64,000 nt of DNA, taken from positions 2,046,001 to 2,110,000 of the forward strand of contig NZ_JAWJEJ010000001.1 of NCBI RefSeq assembly GCF_032911445.1, in the 5' to 3' direction. Shown here piece after piece: positions 8,069 through 18,213 of the stretch. A program made the translations under genes and the position numbers. Positions within the stretch are counted from its first letter, which is position 1. Each line of letters opens with the position of its first letter. The notes beneath the pieces are model-generated. The model was not told where the DNA came from, searched no databases, and worked only from the letters and a program-made list of their open reading frames with translations. Origin of the DNA: Sphingomonas sp. HF-S4. Lineage in GTDB: Bacteria > Pseudomonadota > Alphaproteobacteria > Sphingomonadales > Sphingomonadaceae.

Positions 8069-8668
8069 TCAGCTCAGCGGGCGCAATATCCGGGCGAGCA
8101 CATAGGCGAAGGCGATCTGCCACGGAGTGTAGATCTTGAGCGGTTGCGCCAGGTCGCTGGCGAACGATTCGCTGCTCGCGCCGGTGGTGAGATAGAGGTA
8201 CAAACAGAAGCTGCCCACCGCGCCGAGCAGCACCGTGCCGAACGCCTCGAAGGTCAGGCTCGAGCCCTTCCGCACCAGCCCGAAGATCGCGCACAGCAAC
8301 AGGCACCCGCCGCCGCCCACTGCACCGCCGACGAACCCGCGCAGGAAGCCGACGCCGTCGCCGCTCATCCCGTTGACGGTCATCAGCGCGACATAGTGCA
8401 TCAGCGTGAACCCGCCGAGGAACACCAGTGCCTTCACGCCGCCGCGATGCCGGCGCTCGTGCCAGACGAAGGGCAGGCCGAACAACGGCGTGATCCACAC
8501 CGCGCCGCCTTCGATTTGCAGGTAGAGCACCATCGCCAGCCCAACCACGTACAAGACGTGGCCAAGTACCAGCCATTTGAAGGTTTCCAACGCGGCAGGG
8601 TTGAGCGCCAGGTCGAACGGCGAATGATAGTCACGCTCGTCGTCGTCGAGGATGGCTATATCGGACAT
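8069..8668 (-). CDS. hypothetical multi-pass membrane protein
   Basis: 199 residues, function not recognised. A charged N-terminus (MSDIAILDDDERDYHSPFDL) is followed by about five hydrophobic segments (near 34-50, 57-70, 82-98, 110-130 and 145-162). A glycine-rich stretch FVGGAVGGGGC lies within the fourth. GGAGAGG precedes the ATG at 8668. The pattern is that of small Yip1-like or DUF-type inner-membrane proteins, but no family motif is certain. It is convergent with the hydrolase and lies downstream of clpX behind a terminator. Confidence 0.7.
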   Translation of the reverse strand: MSDIAILDDDERDYHSPFDLALNPAALETFKWLVLGHVLYVVGLAMVLYLQIEGGAVWITPLFGLPFVWHERRHRGGVKALVFLGGFTLMHYVALMTVNGMSGDGVGFLRGFVGGAVGGGGCLLLCAIFGLVRKGSSLTFEAFGTVLLGAVGSFCLYLYLTTGASSESFASDLAQPLKIYTPWQIAFAYVLARILRPLS

Positions 8669-8739
8669 ACGTCACCTCTCCATCAACTCTTTACTGACGG
8701 GGATTGTGCGCCTTGGGTCCGAGTCGGCCCAAACGAAAA

Positions 8740-8765
8740 CGGCCGGAAAACAATGTTTCCGGCCG
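8740..8765 (-). terminator. intrinsic terminator of clpX
   Basis: A 10-bp stem, CGGCCGGAAA pairing with TTTCCGGCCG around a six-base loop, lies 28 nt past the clpX stop. On the minus strand it is followed by TTTTCGTTT. Stem and T-rich tail together make a convincing Rho-independent terminator. Confidence 0.8.
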
Positions 8766-8793
8766 CTTGTGCAGTGTTTTGGCAACAGGAAGG

Positions 8794-10059
<1,266 letters not shown>

Positions 10060-10283
10060 AAAAGTCGCTTACCTCTTGTCCCGTCTGCGAGGCAATGCCC
10101 CCGCACGGGCTCGTTACAAACTACTAGGCGCCAAACGCCACGAACCGCAGGATTCTCCCGACACGCGCCAATATGTCTATCACGGCGAATGGAAACAAGC
10201 CGTTGAAATCCGCTATCGGCTGCGCAACGAAATCGGCGCCGGCCATAGGCTTGGCGGAAGTTCGCGGCCAACCCTTTCGAACG

Positions 10284-10841
10284 CTACCCGTACGGCGGGT
10301 TGCGCCGCCCGAGCGCCAGCACAAGCGCCTCATACTCCTTGCGCAGCTTGCCCTGAACGCCCATCGCCAGCGCCGACGTGACCAACTCGCGATGTTCGAG
10401 CGTCAGCCATTCGCCATGAGCCTCGGCGATCCGCGTCAGCGGCTGAAGGACGAAACCAGGACGACCAAAGGCCAATCCCGCGCGAACCTCCGCCAACTGA
10501 ACGTCCGGAATATGCGGCGCGGCGAGCCTCGCCTCGCTGAACCCCCGTGCCGCCGCGTCCAACTCGCCCAGCCCGACCAGCGTGACCGCGCGCATGGCCA
10601 GCGCGATGCCACGTTCCGAGGTCCCGAGCGGACGCTTGAGCAGCGCTTCGAACCCGGCGCGCGCCTCCGGCAACTTCCCGGCCGAGAGATCGCCCGTCGC
10701 ACGGTTCAGCGCATCGCGGAAAGACGCTGCGGCAACAGGTGGCGGCGCCTCCTGCGCTGAACCCGAACTGCCTACGGTCACCGTAAAAGCAAACGCCGCT
10801 GCGCCGGCGAGCCGGCACAGCGTCGAAAGCTTGTTCACCAT
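10284..10841 (-). CDS. hypothetical secreted protein with TPR-like helices
   Basis: 185 residues, specific function not recognised. A signal peptide (about 1-30, ending GSAQA-like) is followed by an alanine-rich helical region (FRDALNRATGDLSAGKLPEARAGFEALL; IALAMRAVTLVGLGELDAAARGFSEARL) typical of tetratricopeptide-like repeats. It should be periplasmic. The ATG at 10841 was used; an upstream TTG at 10850 overlaps the clpP stop as TTGA and would add three residues. Tight linkage makes co-transcription with clpP likely. Confidence 0.7.
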   Translation of the reverse strand: MVNKLSTLCRLAGAAAFAFTVTVGSSGSAQEAPPPVAAASFRDALNRATGDLSAGKLPEARAGFEALLKRPLGTSERGIALAMRAVTLVGLGELDAAARGFSEARLAAPHIPDVQLAEVRAGLAFGRPGFVLQPLTRIAEAHGEWLTLEHRELVTSALAMGVQGKLRKEYEALVLALGRRNPPYG

Positions 10842-10846
10842 CAGCT

Positions 10847-11500
10847 TCAAGCAGTTGCCGCGTCGTCGCTCGGCTGCGGCCGCTTTTCGTACACTTCGTC
10901 CACGACGCCGAACGCCTTGGCCTCATCGGCCTCGAAGAAGCTGTCGCGATCCATCACCTGCTCGATCCGCTCGATCGGCTGGCCAGTATATTTGGCATAC
11001 AGCGCATTCATCCGCGCGCGAATACGGAGAATCTCCTTAGCCTGGATCTCGATGTCCGACGCCATTCCCTGCGCGCCGCCCGAGGGCTGGTGGAGCATGA
11101 TGCGGGCATTGGTCAGCGCGACGCGCAGGCCCGGCTCGCCCGACGCGAGCAGGAAGCTGCCCATCGACGCGGCCTGGCCGATGCACACCGTGCCGACGCG
11201 CGGACGGATATATTGCATCGTGTCATGGATCGCCATGCCGGCGGTCACCACGCCACCGGGCGAATTGATGTACATCCAGATGTCCTTCTTCGGGTTCTCG
11301 GACTCGAGGAAGAGCAGCTGCGCGGTGATCAGCGAGGCCATATGGTCTTCGACGCCGCCGGTGACGAACACGATCCGCTCGCGAAGCAGGCGCGAATAGA
11401 TGTCGAAGCTGCGCTCGCCGCGGCTCGACTGTTCGATGACGATCGGAACGAGACCGCCGGTAACGGGATCAATGGTCATCTGACCGGAAAGCGGATGCAT
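10847..11500 (-). CDS. clpP: ATP-dependent Clp protease proteolytic subunit ClpP
   Basis: 217 residues. The catalytic triad is visible: Ser112 in GQAASMGSF, His137 in IMLHQPSGG and Asp186 in [14 protein letters not shown], the substrate-binding loop, is present. It forms the barrel that degrades proteins delivered by ClpX or ClpA. The start at 11500 ([13 protein letters not shown]) fits close relatives; an internal ATG at 11479 is the alternative. There is no strong Shine-Dalgarno sequence. Confidence 0.97.
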   Translation of the reverse strand: MHPLSGQMTIDPVTGGLVPIVIEQSSRGERSFDIYSRLLRERIVFVTGGVEDHMASLITAQLLFLESENPKKDIWMYINSPGGVVTAGMAIHDTMQYIRPRVGTVCIGQAASMGSFLLASGEPGLRVALTNARIMLHQPSGGAQGMASDIEIQAKEILRIRARMNALYAKYTGQPIERIEQVMDRDSFFEADEAKAFGVVDEVYEKRPQPSDDAATA

Positions 11501-11823
11501 GCGGGGTTTTTCTCTTTGGATGGTTGCCCAGGCGCCCAACATCGGCGCTTGGGCAGCGCGGCGCAAGGGGGGATCGCGGTAAACCGGCCGTGGTGGGTCT
11601 GGTTGACCAGCTTGACTCGAAGTTGACGAAGTTGACTCGGAACGCGGTTTTTCGGGCGTAATTGACACACCCTCTCCTCCCGCGTCCCCGCACCACGTGC
11701 CACCCACGCGCCGCCCGTTGCGCTTCAGTCTGGGCACGCGCCCGGCGGACGCCGCTTGCCGGGAACGGCAGCACGCCAAATCCTACATTGCAAGGCGCTC
11801 AACCCGCACCCACATCGTTTCGC
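11501..11823. other. gene-free stretch between clpP and the SDR reductase
   Basis: 323 nt holding the divergent control regions of clpP and the reductase gene. It contains TTGAC four times at 11603, 11612, 11623 and 11632 (spacing 9, 11, 9) and once more at 11662, plus a GCCCAA/TTGGGC inverted pair at 11534-11554. No convincing gene, RNA gene or canonical promoter pair was found. Confidence 0.5.
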
Positions 11824-12843
11824 ATGAGCAAAGTTCTCGTCACCGGCGGCTCAGGCTTTGTCGGCAGCCATGTCATCCTCCAGTTGCTGGCGGCGGGGCA
11901 CGACGTTCGTACCACGGTGCGCAACCTGGCGCGCGAGCCCGAGGTGCGCGCGACACTCGCCGCGGCGGGCGCGGACGCTGAAGGGCTCAGCTTCTTCGCC
12001 GCCGATCTCGAAAAGGACGAAGGCTGGGCCGAAGCAGTGGCGGACTGCGACTATGTCCATCACGTTGCTTCCCCCTTCCCGCCTGCGCAACCAAAGGACG
12101 AGCAGGAACTCATCCGCCCGGCGCGCGAAGGCACGCTGCGGGTACTGCGCGCCGCGCGCGACGCCGGGGTGAAGCGGGTGGTGGTGACCTCGTCCTTCGC
12201 GGCGATCGGCTATGGCCATGGCCAGCGCGACACGCTTTATACCGAAGCAGACTGGACGAATCCCGATGGCCCCTCGGTGCAGCCCTATATGCAATCGAAG
12301 ACGCTGGCGGAGCGCGCCGCGTGGGATTTCGTCGCGCGCGAAGGCAACGGCATGGAGCTGGCGGTGGTCAACCCGGTCGGCATCTTCGGGCCGGCGCTGA
12401 ACGGCGACCTCTCGACGTCGGTGTTCCTCGTCCGCTCGATGCTGGAGGGGAAGATGCCCGGCACGCCGCGGCTTTATCTCGGCGTGGTCGACGTCCGCGA
12501 CGTCGCCGATCTCCATTTGCGCGCGATGACCGATCCGGCGGCGGCGGGCGAACGCTTCCTTGCGGTGGCGGGCGAGGCGGTGTCGTTCCATCAGATGGCA
12601 ACGGTGCTGCGCGAACGGCTGGGTCCGGCGGCGGCCAAGGTGCCGAGGCGTGAGCTTCCCGACTGGCTGATCCGGCTGCTTGCGCTGTTCAACCCCCTGG
12701 CGCGCGAGGCGGTGCCGCGGCTGGGGATCAAGGCGAGCGCGAGCAACGCCAAGGCGCGGCGCGTGCTGGGCTGGACGCCGCGCTCGAACGAGGAGGCGAT
12801 CGTGGCGAGCGCCGAGAGCCTGATTGCGCTAGGGTTGGTTTGA
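11824..12843 (+). CDS. NAD(P)-dependent aldehyde reductase/epimerase (extended SDR family)
   Basis: 339 residues. It begins with the Rossmann motif VLVTGGSGFVGSHV (GXXGXXG) and has the SDR catalytic set: a serine in VVVTSSFAAIGYG and YMQSK (YxxxK). It resembles the dihydroflavonol/cinnamoyl-CoA/aldehyde-reductase branch of extended SDRs, which reduce aldehydes or ketones with NADPH. The substrate cannot be told. The C-terminal part (residues 250-335) contains the usual helical cap and the motif NAKARRVLGWTPRS. The start has no clear Shine-Dalgarno sequence. Confidence 0.88.
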   Translation: MSKVLVTGGSGFVGSHVILQLLAAGHDVRTTVRNLAREPEVRATLAAAGADAEGLSFFAADLEKDEGWAEAVADCDYVHHVASPFPPAQPKDEQELIRPAREGTLRVLRAARDAGVKRVVVTSSFAAIGYGHGQRDTLYTEADWTNPDGPSVQPYMQSKTLAERAAWDFVAREGNGMELAVVNPVGIFGPALNGDLSTSVFLVRSMLEGKMPGTPRLYLGVVDVRDVADLHLRAMTDPAAAGERFLAVAGEAVSFHQMATVLRERLGPAAAKVPRRELPDWLIRLLALFNPLAREAVPRLGIKASASNAKARRVLGWTPRSNEEAIVASAESLIALGLV

Positions 12844-12878
12844 GAGCGCCGCTTCCCTCTCCCCTGGGGAGGAAAAGG

Positions 12879-13577
12879 CTAAGGCATCAGCCGCTTGCGC
12901 CCCTGCGACAGGTGCCAGCGCATCGCCAGCGCCGCGCCGTCGGCGTCCTGCGCGCGGATCGCCTCGACCACCATCTCGTGCTCGGTGATCATCGCGCCGA
13001 TGGCCTCCTCCGAGCGCGCCCGCGAAATATCCACGCCGGCGCGCAAGATGCGGTAGATGCCCTCCTCAAGGTGATCGAACGCCGCGACGAAGGCGGGATT
13101 CGCGGTCGCCTCGAAGATCGAGCGGTGGAGCACCCAATCCTCCTCATGCGCGGGGCCGTTCGACTCGAGCGCGCCGCGCAGCGCATCCATCGCCTGCTGG
13201 ATCGTCTCCATCTGCTCGGGCGAGCGCCGCATCGCCGCGAGCCGGCACGCCTCGGCCTCGAGCACGAAGCGCACTTCATAGGTGCCGAGCGTCGCCGAGA
13301 GTTCGGCCATCGGCATATGCGCGCCGAGCCGCTCCGACGGGCGCCGCATGATGTACGACCCCGCGCCGCGCCGCGCCTCGGTGATCCCGTCGGCGGCGAG
13401 GCGAACCAGCGCCTCGCGCACCACCGTCCGCGACATGCCGAACATCTCGGCGAGCCGCGGCTCGGACGGCAGCCGGTCGCCGATACCCAGGTCGCCGCCG
13501 TTGATGATCGCGACGATCTCCGTATAGGCGCGGTCCGCGAGCCGCCCTTCGCCCGCCGGCGCACTCCCCTGTGCCAA
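12879..13577 (-). CDS. GntR-family transcriptional regulator, FadR/FCD subfamily
   Basis: 232 residues. The N-terminal winged helix (IGDRLPSEPRLAEMFGMSRTVVREALVRL) is clearly GntR. The C-terminal all-helical FCD domain has the metal-ligand pattern (EVRFVLEAEACRLAA, later LHRSIFEA and MITEHEMVVEAI, then the final AMRWHL). The start is a TTG at 13577 with AGGGGAG a few bases upstream. FCD regulators bind small carboxylic acids or sugars acids. A TGTCAGACA palindrome 44 nt upstream may be its own operator. Its target is not evident; the nag genes downstream have a dedicated regulator. Confidence 0.88.
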   Translation of the reverse strand: MAQGSAPAGEGRLADRAYTEIVAIINGGDLGIGDRLPSEPRLAEMFGMSRTVVREALVRLAADGITEARRGAGSYIMRRPSERLGAHMPMAELSATLGTYEVRFVLEAEACRLAAMRRSPEQMETIQQAMDALRGALESNGPAHEEDWVLHRSIFEATANPAFVAAFDHLEEGIYRILRAGVDISRARSEEAIGAMITEHEMVVEAIRAQDADGAALAMRWHLSQGRKRLMP

Positions 13578-13620
13578 TCGCGCTCCCCTTCCCCTGCACT
13601 ACAGCGTTTATCGTATAATT

Positions 13621-13629
13621 TGTCAGACA
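13621..13629. promoter_or_regulatory. candidate GntR (FCD) operator
   Basis: TGTCAGACA is a perfect palindrome around a central A and resembles the TNGTNNNACNA core bound by FadR-type GntR proteins. It lies in the 185-nt region between the FCD regulator and the divergent small gene, beside an AT-rich TATAAT at 13614-13619. Autoregulation is inferred. Confidence 0.45.
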
Positions 13630-13762
13630 GGTTATGCCGATTTCGACCCGATTTGTCCATTGACGCGGCGATTTGGCGCGGCATACTTCAAACCTGTCCA
13701 ACCGATTCAGGACTCGGCCATAGAAGCCGGCGCGGTCGGACCGAACCAGCTGGGAGGGGCTT

Positions 13763-14017
13763 ATGCACACGATGACCGGCGCTGCCGTCGCTTTGCCGCC
13801 AATGAACGCCTTTGCCGAAGTCTATGTGAACCGGCCCTCCGCGCGCGGCGGCCCGGTGACCGCATTGTTCGGCCCGTTCGGGGACTGCGCCTTCGTGCTG
13901 GTCCGCCAGGGCGGCTATGGCGACGCCGAGTGCTGGATCGAGAGCGCGACCGGCCGCGTCTCCTATGCCGACCTGCTCGAGGCCGACCGCGCCGGGCTGA
14001 TCCGGCGCGCTACCTGA
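13763..14017 (+). CDS. hypothetical protein, 84 residues
   Basis: Not recognised. It starts MHTMTGAAVALPPMNAFAEVYVNRPSARGG and has no transmembrane segment. A purine-rich GGGAGGGG at 13751-13758 gives the ATG at 13763 a good ribosome binding site. Codon use matches the neighbours. It is divergent from the FCD regulator and its last eight bases overlap the 3' end of the convergent PTS permease gene, so it is not part of the nag operon. Confidence 0.55.
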   Translation: MHTMTGAAVALPPMNAFAEVYVNRPSARGGPVTALFGPFGDCAFVLVRQGGYGDAECWIESATGRVSYADLLEADRAGLIRRAT

Positions 14018-15692
14018 CCGGCTGGAGCGCCGCCGCGAGTGCCGCGGTGGCGTCGCCGGTGATAAGGTGGATCGGCCGGCCGGGCTGATCCGGGATCACC
14101 GTGGCGAGGATACCGGCGCGCGTCAGGCCTGCCGCATCGATCTTCGACACATCTCCAAGATCGACCAGCAGCCGCGTGCCGCGTGCCTGCACCGCGCGGA
14201 CATTCCCCTCGCCCAGCGCACGCGCGATCGCTGCGGGATCGAATGAGGGCGCCGGGCCTTCGGCGATCGCCGCGCGGACCTCGCCGGCGATCTGGTCGGC
14301 CACCGGACCGAACACCACCTGCAGACCGCCATTGTCGAGCTTGAGCACGCCGCGTGCGCCCAGCGCCTTGAGGCCCGCCTCATTCACTGCCGCCTGGTCG
14401 GCCACCACCAGCCGCAGCCGCGTGGTGCAGGCATCGACGCTGCGGACATTCGCACTGCCGCCGAGCGCGGCAAGGATCGCCGGGCCGCGCTCGCCCGCCG
14501 GGGCCTGCATTGCTGCACCAGGCACCTCGTCCTCGCGACCGGGGGTCTTGAGGTTCCAGCGGCGAATGCTCCAACTGAACGCGGCGTAGTAGATCCAGAA
14601 ATAGGCCGCACCGACCGGCAGCAGCAGCAGCGGCCTGGTCGCCAGCCCGAAATTGAGCACATAGTCGATCAGCCCGGCCGAGAAGCCGAAGCCGAGCTTC
14701 ACTCCCAACGCGTCCATCACCACCATCGCGATCCCGGTGAGCACGGCGTGGATCGCGTAGAGCACGGGGGCGAGGAAGATGAAGGTGAACTCGATCGGCT
14801 CGGTGACGCCGGTGAGGAACGACGTGAGCGCAAGGCTGAGCAGCAGCCCGCCCACGGCTTTCCGGCGTGCCGGCAGCGCGTTGCGGTACATCGCCAGGCA
14901 CGCCGCGGGCAGACCGAACATCATCACCGGGAAGAAGCCGGACATGAATGCCCCCGCGCTCGGATCGCCGGCGAAGAAGCGCTTGATGTCGCCGGTCGCG
15001 CCGTTGAACTCGCCGAGCAGGAACCAGGGGATGTTGTTGAGGATATGGTGGAGCCCGGTGATCAGCAGCAGCCGGTTGAGCAGCCCGTAGAGGAACAGGC
15101 CCACCGGTCCCGCCCCCAGCACCCAGCGACTGAGCGTGTCCACCCCCGCCTCGAACCAGGGGAATCCGAACCCGAAGATCACCGCCCCGGCAAGCCCGGC
15201 AAGCCCGGCCACGATCGGCACGAAGCGGCGTCCGGCGAAGAAGGCGAGGTAATCGGGGAGCTTGATGTTCGAGAAGCGATTGTAGAGCACGCCGGCGACG
15301 ATCCCGGCGGTGATCCCCGCGGCGACGCTAAGCTTGGAGATCTCCTTGGCGCGCCACGCCGCCTGCTCGATCGCCGGCGCCGCGGCGATGTCGGGCGGGA
15401 GCTTGAGCAGCACCTTGGCCCCCTCGACCGCGACCAGATAGGCGACCACGCCGGCGAGCGATGCCGCGCCATGGTTCTCGCGCGCGAGCCCGACCGCGAC
15501 GCCCGCGGCGAACAGGAGACCCAGGTTCGAGAAGATCGCCTCCCCAGCCGCGGCGACGAAGGGGATGCCGAGCATGTCGGCCTGGCCGAGCCGCAGCAGC
15601 AATGCAGCGATCGGGAGCACCGCGATCGGCAGCATCAGCGCACGGCCGAGCGGCTGCGCCTTGGCCAACAAGGTTGCGGGTCGGAAGCTCAT
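14010..15692 (-). CDS. nagE: PTS N-acetylglucosamine permease, IIC-IIB with an extra degenerate IIB-like domain
   Basis: 560 residues. Residues 1 to about 385 form the membrane IIC domain of the glucose/GlcNAc family (GITEPIEFTFIFLAP-like segment VTEPIEFTFIFLAPVLY). Residues about 400-475 are IIB, with the phospho-accepting Cys422 in VDACTTRLRL. A second IIB-like module occupies about 487-560; at the matching position it reads AVQARGTRLL, so the cysteine is lost. Together with the IIA-HPr-EI protein upstream it imports GlcNAc as GlcNAc-6-phosphate. The start overlaps the upstream stop as ATGA. Glucose as substrate is possible, but the nag context favours GlcNAc. Confidence 0.92.
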   Translation of the reverse strand: MSFRPATLLAKAQPLGRALMLPIAVLPIAALLLRLGQADMLGIPFVAAAGEAIFSNLGLLFAAGVAVGLARENHGAASLAGVVAYLVAVEGAKVLLKLPPDIAAAPAIEQAAWRAKEISKLSVAAGITAGIVAGVLYNRFSNIKLPDYLAFFAGRRFVPIVAGLAGLAGAVIFGFGFPWFEAGVDTLSRWVLGAGPVGLFLYGLLNRLLLITGLHHILNNIPWFLLGEFNGATGDIKRFFAGDPSAGAFMSGFFPVMMFGLPAACLAMYRNALPARRKAVGGLLLSLALTSFLTGVTEPIEFTFIFLAPVLYAIHAVLTGIAMVVMDALGVKLGFGFSAGLIDYVLNFGLATRPLLLLPVGAAYFWIYYAAFSWSIRRWNLKTPGREDEVPGAAMQAPAGERGPAILAALGGSANVRSVDACTTRLRLVVADQAAVNEAGLKALGARGVLKLDNGGLQVVFGPVADQIAGEVRAAIAEGPAPSFDPAAIARALGEGNVRAVQARGTRLLVDLGDVSKIDAAGLTRAGILATVIPDQPGRPIHLITGDATAALAAALQPVR

Positions 15693-18208
15693 GCCAATGC
15701 CTCGCGGGCCAGGGTGCGGACTTCGGCGGCGGATGCGGCATCGCACGCCTTCTCCGCCAGTGCTGCGCAGGTTTGCATGTCGAGCGTGCGGACCACCGCC
15801 TTGAGGCCGGGGATCGCCGCCGGGGTCGCAGAAAGCTCGGTGATGCCCAGCCCGATCAGGATCGGCGCGGCCAGCGGGTCGGAGGCGAGCCCCCCGCACA
15901 TGCCGGCCCAGCGTCCGGCGTCCTTAGCACCCTTGCCGACCTCGCGGACCAGCCGCAGCACGGCGGGATGCATCGCGTCGATCCGCTGGGACACCGCCGC
16001 ATTCCCGCGATCGGCAGCGAGCGTATATTGGGTGAGGTCGTTGGTGCCGATCGAGAGGAAGTCCGCCTCACGCGCGATCTGCCCGGCGAGCATCGCCGCG
16101 GCCGGGGTCTCGATCATCACCCCGAGTTGCACCCGATCGGCGATGTCGAGTTCGCCGCGAACCTCGTCGAGCAGCGCGCGAACCGGGCGATAATCACCCA
16201 AGTCGGCCACCATCGGCAGCATGATCCGGCACTGGCCGGCAGGCACCCCGCGTAGAATCGCGCCCAACTGGAGCCGCATCAGATCGGGCCGGGCGAGGCT
16301 CAGCCGCACACCGCGCAAGCCCAGTGCCGGATTGTCCTCGCCCGCCATCGGCAGATAGGGCACCGGTTTGTCGCCGCCGATATCGAGCGTGCGCACGATC
16401 AGCGGGCGGTCGCCCAGGGTCGCGGCGATCCGCGAATAGGTCTCGCGCTGCTCCTCCTCGTCGGGCGCGGTGTCGCGGTCGAGGAACAGGAATTCGGTGC
16501 GCAGCAGCCCGCATCCCTCGGCGCCGGCGGCGATCGCCGCGGCGGCATCGGCGACCGAGCCGAGATTGGCGAAGATCTCGATCCGCGTACCGTCGGCCAT
16601 GCGGCACGGCTCGTGCGCGGCCGCGGCTTCGCGGGCACGACGCTCGCGCGTGACAGACAGGCGCTCGCTCGCTTCGGCCAGCGCTTCGGGGCTGGGCTCG
16701 ACAGCCAAAATCGCGGCATCGGCGTCGAGGATCAGCGGCGTGCCGTCGCCGATCGCCAGCACCCCATCGCCGGCCGCGACGAGCATCGGAATGCCTGCTG
16801 ACGCCGCGAGAATCGCGACATGCGACGTCGGCCCGCCCGCGGCGGTGCAGATGCCGGCAAGGTTGGCGGTATCGAGCGACAGGAACTGCGAAGGCAGCAG
16901 GTCTTCGGCGATCAATATGGTGTGCGGGCGCAGCGCCGGAATGTCCGGACCCGAAGTGCCGAGCAGCGCCGCGATCACCTGGCGTTCAAGGTCCTTGAGG
17001 TCGGCAATGCGCTCGATCAGCAGCGCGTCACCGGTGGCGCGGATCGCCTCCGCAGCTCGCACCGTGGCGCTGCGCCACGCGAAGGCGGCGCTGTGCCCGG
17101 CTGCGATACCCTCACCTGCGACGCGACGCAGTTCGGGGTCGTCGAGCAATGCCCGATGCGCCTCGGCGATCTCGGCAGCTGGGCCGCGCGTGCCGGCAAG
17201 TCCGCCGGCGACTACGGAAAGCGCGGTGTCGAGCGCCACGCGCTCATCGGCGATGCCCCCACCTTGGTCTGGAACCGCCTGATCCGCGGCGCGCAGTTGC
17301 AGCGCCTGACCGATCGCCAACCCCGGCGACGCCGTGACCGGGCCGTGCGTCCGGACTACGGGCAGCGCCGGCGCGCTCGCCGCTTCGCCGAGCCCCGACA
17401 GGATCAGTTCGGCCACGGCGTCGACCGCGGCGCGCGCATCGGGGCCGACACCCACGATCCGCACCGTGCTTCCGGTGCCCACGCCAAGCCCGAGCAACGC
17501 GACGCTGCTGCGCGCATTGGCGCTGTCCTCGGCAGTGGCGAGGGTCACTTCGGCGACGAAGGGCCGTAGCGTCGCTGCGATCCGCGCCGCAGGTCGCGCG
17601 TGGATGCCGTGTACCGCCGAAACGGCAACGGTGCGCTCCGCACGCTCTTCGGTGCCCCCGCGGAGGCCGGGGCCCAGTTCCGAGGTACTCTCGACCGCCG
17701 CTCCACTCTCTCGAACTTGGTGCGGCTGGGCCCCGGCCTTCGCCGGGGTACGATGAACGACCGCCACTGGAGCACCTGCATCCACGAGCCGACCGGGTTG
17801 CTCTATACGAAGCACATAGCCGTCATTGGCGACGACCACCGGCGTGATCAGCGCCTTGGCCGAAACCGCGACGGCATCGAGATCGAACGCGATCAGCACA
17901 TCGCCCGCAGCAACGCGCTGCCCTGCGAACACCTTGGCGTCGAAGCCCTCGCCGCCGAGCGCGACGGTGTCGAGGCCGATATGCAGCAGCAACTCCGCCC
18001 CATTGTCGAGCCGCAGCGTCACGGCGTGGGCGCTCTCGGGGACCGACAGGACTTCACCCGCCGCCGGGGCGCGCAGCACGCCCTCGGTCGGATCGATCGC
18101 GAAGCCCTCGCCCATCATTCGCTCGGCAAACACCGCGTCGGGCACGGCATCGAGCGGCGCGAGCCAGCCGGCAAAGGGGGCAGTCAGCGTGATCGTATCG
18201 GCGATCAT
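15689..18208 (-). CDS. fused PTS protein IIA(Glc-type)-HPr-EI (NagF-like phosphoenolpyruvate phosphotransferase)
   Basis: 839 residues joining three phospho-carriers. IIA occupies about 1-150, with His76 in LLLHIGLD. HPr occupies about 193-280, with His203 in GIHARPA. EI occupies about 295-839, with His463 in GGPTSHVAI, a PEP-binding arginine in GLRGVRLS and a late catalytic cysteine in MCGGLASD. The linker (about 152-190) is encoded by a palindromic repeat at 17652-17750. With the adjacent IICB it forms a complete GlcNAc PTS that needs no separate general proteins. The ATG at 18208 was used; a GTG at 18217 overlaps the hexosaminidase stop as GTGA and is equally possible. Confidence 0.93.
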   Translation of the reverse strand: MIADTITLTAPFAGWLAPLDAVPDAVFAERMMGEGFAIDPTEGVLRAPAAGEVLSVPESAHAVTLRLDNGAELLLHIGLDTVALGGEGFDAKVFAGQRVAAGDVLIAFDLDAVAVSAKALITPVVVANDGYVLRIEQPGRLVDAGAPVAVVHRTPAKAGAQPHQVRESGAAVESTSELGPGLRGGTEERAERTVAVSAVHGIHARPAARIAATLRPFVAEVTLATAEDSANARSSVALLGLGVGTGSTVRIVGVGPDARAAVDAVAELILSGLGEAASAPALPVVRTHGPVTASPGLAIGQALQLRAADQAVPDQGGGIADERVALDTALSVVAGGLAGTRGPAAEIAEAHRALLDDPELRRVAGEGIAAGHSAAFAWRSATVRAAEAIRATGDALLIERIADLKDLERQVIAALLGTSGPDIPALRPHTILIAEDLLPSQFLSLDTANLAGICTAAGGPTSHVAILAASAGIPMLVAAGDGVLAIGDGTPLILDADAAILAVEPSPEALAEASERLSVTRERRAREAAAAHEPCRMADGTRIEIFANLGSVADAAAAIAAGAEGCGLLRTEFLFLDRDTAPDEEEQRETYSRIAATLGDRPLIVRTLDIGGDKPVPYLPMAGEDNPALGLRGVRLSLARPDLMRLQLGAILRGVPAGQCRIMLPMVADLGDYRPVRALLDEVRGELDIADRVQLGVMIETPAAAMLAGQIAREADFLSIGTNDLTQYTLAADRGNAAVSQRIDAMHPAVLRLVREVGKGAKDAGRWAGMCGGLASDPLAAPILIGLGITELSATPAAIPGLKAVVRTLDMQTCAALAEKACDAASAAEVRTLAREALA
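17652..17750. repeat. palindromic repeat element inserted in frame within the IIA-HPr linker
   Basis: Two inverted arms, AGGCCGGGGCCCAG at 17664-17677 and CTGGGCCCCGGCCT at 17726-17739, form a 14-bp perfect core that extends imperfectly outward. The spacer is 48 nt. The arms have the wording of intergenic repeats of sphingomonads (CCGGCGAAGGCCGGGGCCCAG). The element is read through in frame as a stretch rich in Arg, Gly, Ala, Glu and Ser between two PTS domains. Confidence 0.75.
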
Positions 18209-18213
18209 CCCGC

